This document shows, piece after piece, positions 10,801-20,958 of a DNA stretch of 64,000 bases; positions within the stretch are counted from its first letter, which is position 1; each line of letters starts with the position of its first letter. This DNA is from Diatrype stigma (lineage: Eukaryota; Ascomycota; Sordariomycetes; Xylariales; Diatrypaceae): NCBI GenBank assembly GCA_022225965.2, contig JAKJXP020000038.1:1-64000 (forward strand), given 5' to 3'. A program made the translations under genes and the position numbers. The notes under the pieces were generated by a model. It worked only from the letters and a program-made list of their open reading frames with translations, was not told where the DNA came from and searched no databases.

Positions 10801-13800
10801 GGACTACCTGCAAGCCGTGCCTGGGGATACCACTTCCGTAGGCGTCGCCTGCATCAACAGCCCTGGCAACTGCACGTTATCGGGCCCCGAAGCTGCTATT
10901 GATGCGGTCAAGGCCCAGGCCGAAAAAGAGGGCATGTTTGCGGTCAAGGTCAAGACAGGGGTTGCGTACCACTCCTCGTCGATGCTAGAAATAGCCAACG
11001 AGTACCGATCACTGATGGGAACCCTCGAAGGCGCCGCGCGTGGAGCTGGCGCCAAAGTCCCGGCCGCGACTACGTGCCCCATGGTATCGTCAGTCACTGG
11101 AAAGCCGATTCGGCTCCCCGAACTGGTCAAGGCCCAGTATTGGGTTGAGAACATGGTGTCCCCCGTGCGCTTCGCCGACGCGGTACAAGTGCTAACGCAG
11201 AAGTCGTCGACTATCAAGATCGGCCTGGGCAGCATCACGGACCTCGTCGAGATCGGACCCCATCCAGCGCTGAAGCGGCCAATACAGGACACCGTGGGAC
11301 AGGAGGGCAACAAGAAGAAGGTCCGGTACGCGAGCACGCTCCACCGGTCCCAGCCGGCCGCGCAGGCCGTGCTGGAGCTCGTGGGGCAGCTGTTCTGTCT
11401 CGGCCATGAAGTTTCCGTTGCAGCAGCCAACGGATTCGACACGGCTAGTGAGGATAAGAGTATCCCACCTGCTTTCCTCGTCGACTGTCCTGGATACCCC
11501 TTCGACCACTCCAATCGCTACTGGGCGGAGTCGCGCATCAGCCGCGATTACAGGTTGCGCGGAACCGTGCACGGCGAGTCGCTAGGTCAACGCGTATCGG
11601 ACTGGAACCCCCTGGAGCCTCGGTGGAGGAACTTCTTGAGCATCGAGTCTACACCTTGGATTGGTGATCATGTGGTAAGTAGGCACGCTGCTCGAGAGAT
11701 GCCCTGCCTTACTACGCGAGATGACAACTAATTCCTGCCTTCTCGTAGGTCAGTGACACAGTGCTGTTCCCTGCCGCCGGCATGCTCGTCATGGCTATAG
11801 AAGCAGTGCAGCAGATGATCCCGCCCGAGCAGGCAATAGCCGGTTACCTAGTCCAGAAGGCCGAGTTCCTGAGCCCCATCGTCGTGCAGCAAGCCTGGGA
11901 AGACCGGGCCGAGACGCAGGTGCGACTCCTCCAGCCGCCCGCGAAGCAGAGTGGCAGGTTCGACGTGAGCATCTTCTCGTACGCGCGCGACCGGTGGACG
12001 GAGTGCTGCCGCGCCCGGATACAGGTCGAGCGCGAAGGGTCGGAGACAGAAGCCAAGGCACGGCGGGCAGGCCATGAGGACATTGCCCGCAGGTACGCTG
12101 CGGCCGTGGCGTCTTGCACGCGGCCCCTCGACTCCAGCGCCTGGTACCGCGACGAGGCCGAGCTCGGTCTGCGGTACGGGGAGTCGTTCCAGCTGCTGCA
12201 GGACATCGCCTGGGACGGCGCGACCACGGCCGTGGTGCGTGTGGGCGTGTCCAGTGCACGGTACCAGCTTAACAGTCTGGTGCATCCAGCTGTACTCGAC
12301 ACCCTCTTCCACGCGCTGCGGGTGAGCGCAGGCCAGCAGCCCGTCACTAACGTCCCCGTGCGCCTTCACGATGCTTGGTTCGCGGCCTCCGGGTGGCAGC
12401 ATCCTCACACCGCGTCGATCCGGTGGTTGGCGGCTTCCGATTCCGTTTCGACGCCAGGCCACTACGGGGAGAAAGGCAGCGTGTTCGCCTTGAGCGACGA
12501 CGGAAAAGTGCTCTGCGCTATACGGAAAACGGTGACTGCGACCGTATCCGCCGAGTCCAAGAAGCAAGACAAGAAGCTGATGTATACCATCGAGTGGAAG
12601 CCGCAGCTAAGCATGCTCGAACCCAAGCGGCTGGCAGAAATATGTCATGTCGACGAGTTTGGACGTAACGAAACAGCTGTCGGCCACAAGTTTAAGGAGA
12701 TATACTACATATTGGAACTCGTTGTAGCCCGTGTCTTACAAGGCGTTGATCTTACCAAGGTTCCAAAGGTCCTCGTCCGTCATGTCGAATGGATGCAGTA
12801 CGTAAGCGACAGATTGCCACCGTCTCAACTTCAGGAGGCCGAGACTCTCAGCGACGAGGCGTTCGAGGCCAAGCTAAGGAGAGTCGAGTCCTTGCTCCCA
12901 GCATGGGAGCTCTATACACTATGCGCGCGGAAACTGCCCGCAATCCTAGCCGGTGAGCTCGATCCATTGCAAGTCGTGTTCGGAAGCGGCCTGGCCGATG
13001 TGTTCTACGAGGATCTCTTCGTCGGCCTTTGCGCCGACGGCCGGCTCGGTACCCTTTTAGACCTGGCCTCGCACGAAAACCCGGCGCTCCGGATCCTCGA
13101 AGTGGGGGCCGGCACCGGAGGTATGACGGGGCATTTCATCTCCATCATGGAGGCCCGCGAGAAGCGCACGGGGGCGCCCGCGTTCGCCGAGTACACGTAT
13201 AGCGATATCTCGCCCATGTTCTTCGAGCGCGCCCGGGCGCGGTGGCCGCAGCTCGAGGCGCAGGGGCGCATGCTGTTCAAGACCCTGGATCTCGACCGGC
13301 CAGTCGCAGAGCAGGGCTTCGAGCCCGAGTCGTACGACATGGTCGTTGCGGCGAGCGTGCTGCACGCCACGGCCGATCTCGAAGCCAATATCCGGCATGT
13401 CCGCCGGGCGCTGAAGCCGGGCGGTCGGCTGGTGTTGCTAGAGGCTGTATGCCCTGATAACGTCGCCACAAACTTTATGGCCGGCCTGCTGCCCGGGTGG
13501 TGGATAGCGAACGAAACGTGGAGGCCCCATTCGCCTGCCATTACCGAGTCGATGTGGGATACGTATTTGAGGAGGAACGGCTTTTCGGGCAATGACCTGG
13601 TTATCCGAGACTACCAGGAGGAGGAAATCCGCGTCATGAGCATCCTGATCACGACCGCGGTAGGAGAGAACGAGTTGACACCTCAGCCACCTACCAAGAA
13701 ACCTGGCCGTGTGCTGCTGGTCGTGGATGAGAACCAGTCCGAGATCGCCAGCGCGGTCAAATCCCGCATATCCCCCAACGATAACGACCCCATCGTCACG

Positions 13801-16641
13801 TCATGCAGCTTTACTACCGATGACCTTTCCAAGGCTGTCGTAGGGATGACTGCAGATGACATTGTCATTTCTCTCATCGAGGTTGACAACCAGCCAGTGC
13901 TTAGCAACTTGTCGGCAGAGAATCTGCAATGCCTTCAGCAGCTCATGAAATTGGCACCAAACATACTGTGGGCCAGCTCCGCAGATCGCGACGATCCCCA
14001 ATATCCCGACCATGCCGTCATGCAGGGGTTCTTCCGCTCGCTCCGGGCCGAGCAGCCCGACAGCCATCTCGTCTCGGTTTTCATCGGAGAGAAGGCGGAC
14101 TTCGCGAGACACTCAGACTGGATTGTCGATGTATACAGGGCATCGTTCATCAGCACCGATTTACCGTCGTCCCAGGAAGTCGACTATGTAGTCCGCGACG
14201 GGGTTGTGACCACAGGGCGGGCCGTCGAGAACGTGCCAGGCAACGCCACTCTGCAATCGCTCCTTTCTCAGCAGTTGCAGCACCGGTCCTGGGGCGAGGG
14301 GCCAGCTCTGCAGCTGTCCATCGGCAGCCGTGGCTCGCTCGACTCGCTGCAATTCGTCCGCGACGAAACGTACAGGCTCGATCTCGCCCCCGGTGAAATC
14401 GAGATCGAGGCTTCCGCCTGGGGGCTCAGCAACGTCGACGTGCAGGTCGCTCTGGGCAATATCGACGGGGTTCAGAACGTGTTCGGGAGCGACTGTACGG
14501 GGGTGGTCACGCGGGTCGGCCGTGACTGCAGACTGCCTTCCGATATCCAACCGGGTGATCGCGTATGCATGCTCGCGCAGGGATGTATGCGGAAATATCC
14601 TCGCGCGCCAGAGACAGCCGTCGTGAAGCTGCCCGCATCACTGTCACCGGAGACGGCGGCGTCGGCACTTGTTCCCACGATGACCGCCCTCCACGCTCTC
14701 ATCAACGTTGCCCGGCTAGAAGAGGGCGACACAGTCCTCATCCACTCTGCCGCCAGTGCCATGGGTCAAGCTGCGGTGCAGCTCGCCCAGATGCACGGAG
14801 CCAAGGTCTTTATGACCGCCTCGCCCGATAAACAACACCTCATCGTCCAGGGGCTAGGCGTTCCACAGGAGCGCGTGTTCGACAATCAAACCACTTCCTT
14901 CGCTGGTGACGTTCTACGGGCTACAGGCGGTCAGGGGGTCGATGTCATCTTCAATCTGCTTCCCGGCGAGGACACTCTCCTGGCGTCTTGCCGCTGCCTA
15001 AGCCGTAACGGCCGTTTTGTTGAGGTCAGCCGCAACAACATCGAAGCCGATGATGGCACGACACTGCCTATGGCCGTGTTTACCAAGAATATCTCCTTCG
15101 CGTCGGTCGACATCATGCAACTAAATCCGAAGGTAACCGCCCGCCTACTCGCAAAGACGGTGCAGTTGTTGGGGGAGGGCAAGGTGCAGCCCCCTCAACC
15201 AGTGCGAATTTTCAACGCATCTGAAATCGGGCAGGCCTTCAAGGAGACCCAGGGCGAAGAAGAAACCGTCGGGCGAGCAGTCATTGTTCCCAGTCCCGTC
15301 GACATAGTTCCGGTATGTTGAAACTCATCTCGTTATCCCCGTCCAGGTGCCGATTGATATTGGTTGTTTTGTAAAGATCTGGCTAACAAAAACACTCTTC
15401 TGCCCGTCCCACTGCAGCAACTCCTCCAAGAGCAACGCCCCTGGCAATTCAACCCAGATGCATCGTACCTGATCTCCGGCGGCTCCGGCGGTCTAGGGCG
15501 CGCCATTCTCCAGTGGATGGCCGAGCGAGGCGCCAAGCACCTGATCGTGCCCTCCCGGTCGGGCGCCACGTCCAGGGCGGCTTCCAGCCTCGTGGCGGAT
15601 CTCACAGCCCTCGGCGTCGAAGTCTTCGCGCCGCAGTGCGACGTGTCCTCCGAGCGCGAGCTCGCGCATGTGCTATCGGAGTGCGCGCGTCGGGGCATGC
15701 CGCCCGTCCGGGGCTGCATCAACGCCGCCATGGTGCTGCAGGACGCCATCTTCCAGGACAGCATGACCCTCGCGCAGTGGGAGCTGACGATGCGCTCCAA
15801 GGCGCAGACGGCGCAGAACCTGCACCGTTTGTTATCACCTAGTAGTAAAGGGGGCAACCTCGACTTCTTCATCATGCTGTCGTCGCTCGCGGGCGTCATC
15901 GGCCAGATGGCCAGCGCCAACTACGCCAGCGGGTGCGCGTACCAGGACGCGCTGGTGCGCCACCGCCGCCTATCGGCGCAGGGGCAGGGAGAGAGGGCCT
16001 TCTCGCTCGACATCGGTTGGATGCGCAACGTCGGCATCATCGCCGAGACCAGCGCGTACCAGCGCCAGCGCGTCTCGTGGAACGACATGCAGCCCATCGA
16101 CGACGTTGATCTCCTGGCCCTGCTGACCCTGTGCTGCGACCCGAGCGTGCCGGCCCCGGTCCCGGCCGAGAGCCACGGCCAGATCCTGTTTGGGCTGCGC
16201 ACGCCGGCCGACCTGCTGGCCCAGGGCAAGGAGCCGCCCGCCCTGTTGCTCGACAAGCCCCTGTTGGCCGCCTTCTCTTTCTTGCCCGACGCGGGGGCGA
16301 GCGTGCTGTCGCGCGCTGCGGGCGAGGGTGAGGATGCCGAGATGGCTGCGGCGGCGGCGTCTTTCAGACGGTCGTCCGACTCGTCGGAGCGCATCCAGAT
16401 CGTGCTGCGCGCTCTGGCAGCCAAGCTGGCCCGGGCCATGGGCACCATCACAGCCGACGACGTGGAGCCTGGACGGCCGCTGTCGGCCTACGGCGTGGAC
16501 TCGCTCATGGCTGTCGAAATACGGAATTGGTTCGGTCGCGAGTTCGGTGCTACCGTTGCCGTCTTCGATATCATGGGTGGCGCGCCGATCTCGGCCATTG
16601 CTGACTTGGTTGTAGAAAGAAGCACGGTGGGCAAAGTTTAA
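7885..16641 (+). CDS. Highly reducing type I polyketide synthase (KS-MAT-DH-MT-ER-KR-ACP)
   Basis: Eleven exons: 7885-8091, 8197-8341, 8417-8688, 8798-9140, 9212-9302, 9365-9435, 9517-9602, 9677-10560, 10660-11674, 11749-15312 and 15418-16641. They total 7902 nt and 2633 aa with the frame kept throughout. KS: Cys187 (TACSSS), His322 (EAHGTGT), His362 (NIGHLEG). An Asn-Gly-His-rich linker leads to the MAT (GQGAQ; GHSSG with Ser693). DH: His1037, but with Asp where HxxxGxxxxP has Gly, and Asp1222. C-methyltransferase: LEVGAGTGG at 1488-1496. ER: nucleotide motif near 2037-2047 reads [11 protein letters not shown], poorer in Gly than usual. [11 protein letters not shown] at 2246-2254, Tyr2395. 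ACP: Ser2588 in DSL. There is no thioesterase or reductive release domain. The enzyme should make a reduced, methylated polyketide in the cytosol. The intron at 8342-8416 is 75 bp without a stop, so naive translation runs through it. Confidence 0.95.
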
Positions 16642-16794
16642 CTTTGAAGTGCTAGATTAACGACGATGGTTCAATTAAATACCGTATAGGGCAATAGAGA
16701 CTAAGTGTAACGTGAGGACCTATAAAACACCAAGAATCATCTGGGGTACCTTTGGTGGCAGCGGCTATGCAGCAGCTAGATATATGATGGCCCT

Positions 16795-17954
16795 AGTAAT
16801 TGATACTTGTAGCTTCAAGTCCTCAAACTGCCTGACATGGCCTCGAAACCTTTAGCTGCAGACTCGTAATCTAATAACCGCTTACGATCCGCTTCCTGAG
16901 GTATCTCCGAGACCTTTGCGAGACATCCGGCTTCGCGAGCAGCTCTTTCTGCTTCTCTTTAATTAGCCGCCTGTGTCTTCTCAGGCTTCTTGTTGGCTTT
17001 CGTAATTTCGTTGCCCATAACGATGCGGTCCTTTATGCGCGAGAAGACAGGAGCAGAACTCGAAATGGGGAACGCAACGCAACCACTAGGACGAACTTCA
17101 GATATCAAGATACGAAATTCATTTACGACCATGACGTCCTAAAGGGAATTTTCTAGAGCATGGCCCATTTGCAATGCGCCAGTAACGTTCGGGGGGCGGG
17201 ATGACGATAGCGAACTTTCCCTGCTCCTTGATGATGCCATCCTCAACGAACTGAGGCTTGAATAATCCCGGTTTTCCACTAGTGATACTAAGGAGACTCG
17301 ACGGCTATAGGATTGTATGCCTTGAACCGGGGGTTGTCGAAGGACTTAAGTCGCTTCTTTTCGCCGACGGGCGTATCCTCGACACAATCAGGGAGGGGCT
17401 CTTCCTCGGGTTCCGGGGTTTCCGCTTTCTTCTTCTTCCCCTTTCCAGCGGCCGGGAGGGCCTAGGTAGCATGTTTGGCCATTTCCTCCAAGGACATAAT
17501 AGCCCTCCCTGCTTACTTCCGGTCCCTTTCTACTATATATCGTAGATCGGAAGTTAGGCATTGGGATCTTTCAAGAGGGGTAGTCAAGAGGGGTCCCTAC
17601 AGTCCTCGGTCTTGGCCTTAGGTTCGGCCTTGGTGGTAGTCGGTGCAGCACCCGGGTCTGAACCCGATGCATGTACACCCGAACCGTCGGTCCGTCCCGC
17701 AGCTTCCTTCACGGCACCTTTGACATCGCTGCCAACAGGTGGGGGCGCTCCCTCTCCTGTCTTGTTAGGACCTTCGGTTGCGCCAACTGAACAGACGAAC
17801 AGCACCGGAGGTTAGTGATTCTGAGTTATGGTAGTGAATCCGGTACTTAGACAACGCGGGTGTTTGAAGCAGAAGAGGAACAGAGACAGGGCCGGAACCA
17901 GGGCAGGCAGGCGTTACACATACCAATATTACCACGGCCGCTGTTTGTAGCCAT
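16795..17954 (-). pseudogene. Valyl-tRNA synthetase relic, internally deleted and RIP-like
   Basis: Reading the minus strand from an ATG at 17954 gives MATNSGRGNI, a 137-bp intron (17787-17923) with intact GT and AG ends, then a charged N-terminal extension. After damage comes VGEKKRLKSFDNPRFKAYNP (about 17300-17390), a hallmark of eukaryotic valyl-tRNA synthetase before its catalytic domain. The class I signature follows as PPNVTGALQMGHALENSL across a frameshift, with QMGH where HIGH is expected. Near 17125 the reading jumps to the C-terminal coiled-coil tail, which ends about 16800; hundreds of codons of catalytic core are gone. In-frame TAG stops at 17288-17290 and 17279-17281 replace expected Trp, and the one at 17139-17141 replaces expected Gln; all fit CpA to TpA change. 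The kept intron indicates DNA-level duplication, not retroposition. It cannot be functional. Confidence 0.8.
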
Positions 17955-18888
17955 TGCAGCACGATAGAAACGAAGAGTTGATATGTAAGACGGCCTGCGC
18001 ACAGAGTGCTCAAAATAGTAACCTACTTAGTAGACAACCTAACAATCCCTAACAGATATGGACTCGAGAGAGAAGAAGAGTTGTCGCATCTGAAGGGGGC
18101 GGGGGCTGCATCAGGGTAATCGCGTATTAGTTAGTATCTATTCTCTAAGCCTAAGATCCTCTCAATGGCGTCATCGTACTACGTAGGTAGGTACTACGGG
18201 GGAACTTCAAGCTGCAGCCGCCCTTGTTGGGGGATGACATGAGCAGCCGGACACCGGCCCCTAGAAGCTCCGTGTTTGCATCGAACAAAATCAAACGGAA
18301 CCTTATCTACTACAAGCAAGCATCTTGACAAGATCTTGTATTAAATAGGAAAAGGGGCCCCTTTTCCTGCCTCACGACCATGGGCACTGGAGCATCATTG
18401 ATACCACTATGATAGCTTTGGCATGATCATATTCTCACAAACTTTCTTCTCTCTTGGGATTAGGTGCATAGATGCATAGATGCTAAAAGGTGGCAAAATA
18501 ACAAGAGAACACCAACACCTAACCTAACCTGAGAACCTTGCGTGAAGGAAGAGGGATGAGAAAGAACGCGGTCTTGGATTATTATGTAGGAGACGGCCAA
18601 ATATGGTTGTGGGTAGTGTACTAGACTATGGCTACATTCAATACCCATGCATTATACGTGCCTAGTGATTCATTATCCCTTACTTCCTTGATCATCGTAA
18701 ATCTTGCGTCCGACGGTTGCATCGAATATATAGACGACTGGTGGGTTTCGGGGTTGAATGAAGCTGCGTCTTTCACATGTGGAATTGCTCTCGTTCCGAT
18801 CTTTATCATATAAGTAGGTGGTTGAAGATAGCGAGTTTCCACGGTGAATCAGGGAGGAAGACGGCGGATTTTTTCAATGTTTTTAACC

Positions 18889-18935
<47 letters not shown>

Positions 18936-19311
18936 ACATACTCGTGATTATCACGCCTTTACCATCGCGGTTATCTGGGCATAGCCCGAAAGGCTCATGC
19001 TGCGTTTGGACTTTCCGAGCACCTGCCTAAGCAAGTCTTTCCTGCAAGCACCTGAGCAAGGACCAGCCGGAAACAGGGGAAGGAGGGGGTTCTTTCTTTC
19101 TCTTTCTCTCTTCTCAAACCTCCGCCCTCAGATCCATACATCTAGGGTATTGAGTATCGGCCTTTCTATAAGCATGTACAGAGAGAACCTCCTCCCTCAG
19201 CCCTCTCATAATTCCCACTCGTCCGCTCACTCAACGCTATTAGCCTCCATCACAAACCAGCCGCCATCCCGATCCTTATCCCCATCCTCAGCCACGTCCT
19301 CCCGGCCCCCC
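17955..19311. other. Spacer downstream of PKS locus
   Basis: This stretch lies 5' of the synthetase relic and 3' of the DUF3074 gene. It holds an AT microsatellite (annotated separately) and several frames of 60-80 codons without recognisable content. I see no gene. Confidence 0.4.
18892..18932. repeat. (TA)n microsatellite
   Basis: About 20 uninterrupted TA units in an intergenic stretch. Confidence 0.95.
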
Positions 19312-20340
19312 TTAAACTTTAGCTTCCGCCAGCCTCTCCCTCTCCCTCTCCCTTCGCCTCTCCTTCGCGATCCAGCCCAGGAACAGCGGGACGTCCTTCC
19401 AGATGACAGCCGGCATCGCCAGGTTCTGCAGCCAGGCCGGGAGGACGCCGCGGGCATCGCTAGCCGTCGCCATGAGCCACTCGATGTCGCCATCGCCACC
19501 GCCGCCGTCGCGGGGCATCTTCCGGACCCTCTCGACGCTGGCGTAGACCGCCACCAGGGCGCCGGGCTCCGCGGCCAGCGTGCTGCGCTTGTCCGCGTCG
19601 TCGCCGCCGAAGTCGGGGACGGGTATGCTCACGAACAGGAACTCGGGCTGGGCCCCGGGGCCCGCGGCGACGCAGCTCACCTGCAGCACGGGGAACGTGC
19701 GGTCCTGGAGGCCCGTGCCGACGCGGTGGCGCATCTCCTCGAGCACGAGGCGGAAGTCCCCCCACGTAGCTGTAGTAGAGCCGCCAGGCTCGGGCGCGGC
19801 GATGCGCACGCCGCCGCAGTCCCAGCGCGCCGCCTCGTGGGTGGCGCGCACGCTGGGCGTGAAGGCCTTCTCGCACGCGGCGTGGTCGAGGCGGAAGCAG
19901 CGGTCGAACTCGGCCCAGGACGCGGAGCCGGGCTCGGCGGCGTCGGCGTGCACGCTGCGGCGGCAGCACCACATCTCGCCGCCGCCGCTGGGGACCGGCG
20001 TGTTCTTCTCCCTGCCGCCGCTACCGTCGAGGATCTGCCTCAGCTCCGCGGCCGAGATCCGGCGCTCCGAGACGTCGACGGGGGCGGCGGAGTCCGGGTG
20101 CGACTTGGTTCCCTTGGGCTTCCAGAGCCTATCCTTCTTGCTGTCCTTCGCGCTGGGAGGAGGAGACTTGGGTGCGGCCGAGTCGATGAAAGGCACGACC
20201 TCCTGCAGGACGGCGGTCAGGAACGGCACGAGCGCGTCGCCTGACGCGGTCGCCGGGGGCAGTTGGTGGCTGCTCAGGCCCCATAAACGGACGAGCGGGC
20301 CAAGCCCGGTTGAGGTTGAGGGTGCAGAGGCGGAAGCCAT
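19312..20340 (-). CDS. DUF3074 (START-like fold) domain protein
   Basis: Single exon of 342 aa starting at the ATG at 20340. After a low-complexity region with Lys/Asp/Ser (about 55-90), the DUF3074 pattern runs from about residue 120 to 310: WCCRRSVHADAAEPGSASWAEF, a HAACEKAFTP helix, a WDCGGVRI strand, and FPVLQVSCVA followed by FLFVSIPV. A basic, Glu/Arg-rich tail follows the WLQNLAMPAVIWKDVPLFLGW amphipathic helix. DUF3074 is predicted to form a START-like hydrophobic pocket and may bind lipids, but no reaction or ligand is established. It lies between the PKS and CYP51, so it is either part of the metabolite locus or marks the start of the conserved flank. GC content is high and the frame is clean. 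Confidence 0.75.
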   Translation of the reverse strand: MASASAPSTSTGLGPLVRLWGLSSHQLPPATASGDALVPFLTAVLQEVVPFIDSAAPKSPPPSAKDSKKDRLWKPKGTKSHPDSAAPVDVSERRISAAELRQILDGSGGREKNTPVPSGGGEMWCCRRSVHADAAEPGSASWAEFDRCFRLDHAACEKAFTPSVRATHEAARWDCGGVRIAAPEPGGSTTATWGDFRLVLEEMRHRVGTGLQDRTFPVLQVSCVAAGPGAQPEFLFVSIPVPDFGGDDADKRSTLAAEPGALVAVYASVERVRKMPRDGGGGDGDIEWLMATASDARGVLPAWLQNLAMPAVIWKDVPLFLGWIAKERRRERERERLAEAKV

Positions 20341-20958
20341 GATGTAGTTGGTGAATTAGATAATTCTTTTACGACATATATCCCCCTCTCTGCTTGAGTC
20401 GAGTTTGAAGTGCAATTGGCTGGTATGTATCTCGTAAACAACGGGCTACTTTAGGTTGGTAAGTATTTAGAAAATACATGCACAGGAAGATGCATAAGAT
20501 AGTTGAGTTGAGTTCTTCATTTACGTAGCTGCCGTAGGTTTAGAAAATTACGTGTTTGAAATCTCAGGTATCGAGTTCTGTTGGGTTTGGTCGGAGGGGT
20601 CCTATGCAGGTAGGTAGCTCTTTCTAGATAATCTAGATAATTTGGAGTGAGACGCGTTTCATATATTACCTAGGTAAGGTACAAAGCAGTTATCAGGGGT
20701 CGGGACAAAACACTGCCGACTCACAAGATCTATTCAGCATGTTATTTCCGTTCGACGTTGATTGCAATTATCTTCATTAATATTATTGTACGAATCTTTC
20801 TATCTGATCTCATCATGTGGGACGGACATTGTAATGATATCACATCCGTCCACCTTGTCTTGCTCTGTGCAGACGTAGGCTTGTAGCCAGTTCGGTTGTA
20901 TATACAGGAAGGAGGCTTTGCTGAGAGCCATTGTCTATGTTTCTCATAAGGTTGCATC
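20341..20958. other. Spacer between CYP51 and DUF3074 genes
   Basis: AT-rich intergenic DNA between the 3' end of CYP51 and the 5' end of the DUF3074 gene, with TAGGTAGG and CCTAGGTAAGG motifs. I see no gene. Confidence 0.45.

Noticed and set aside
10804..11514. 236-codon minus-strand frame inside the PKS
   Set aside because: Antisense to the acyltransferase domain of the PKS, whose motifs are all on the plus strand.
19580..20347. 255-codon plus-strand frame and an overlapping 415-codon plus-strand frame (18997-20244)
   Set aside because: Both lie opposite the DUF3074 gene and have Arg/Pro/Ala-rich composition with no domain pattern.
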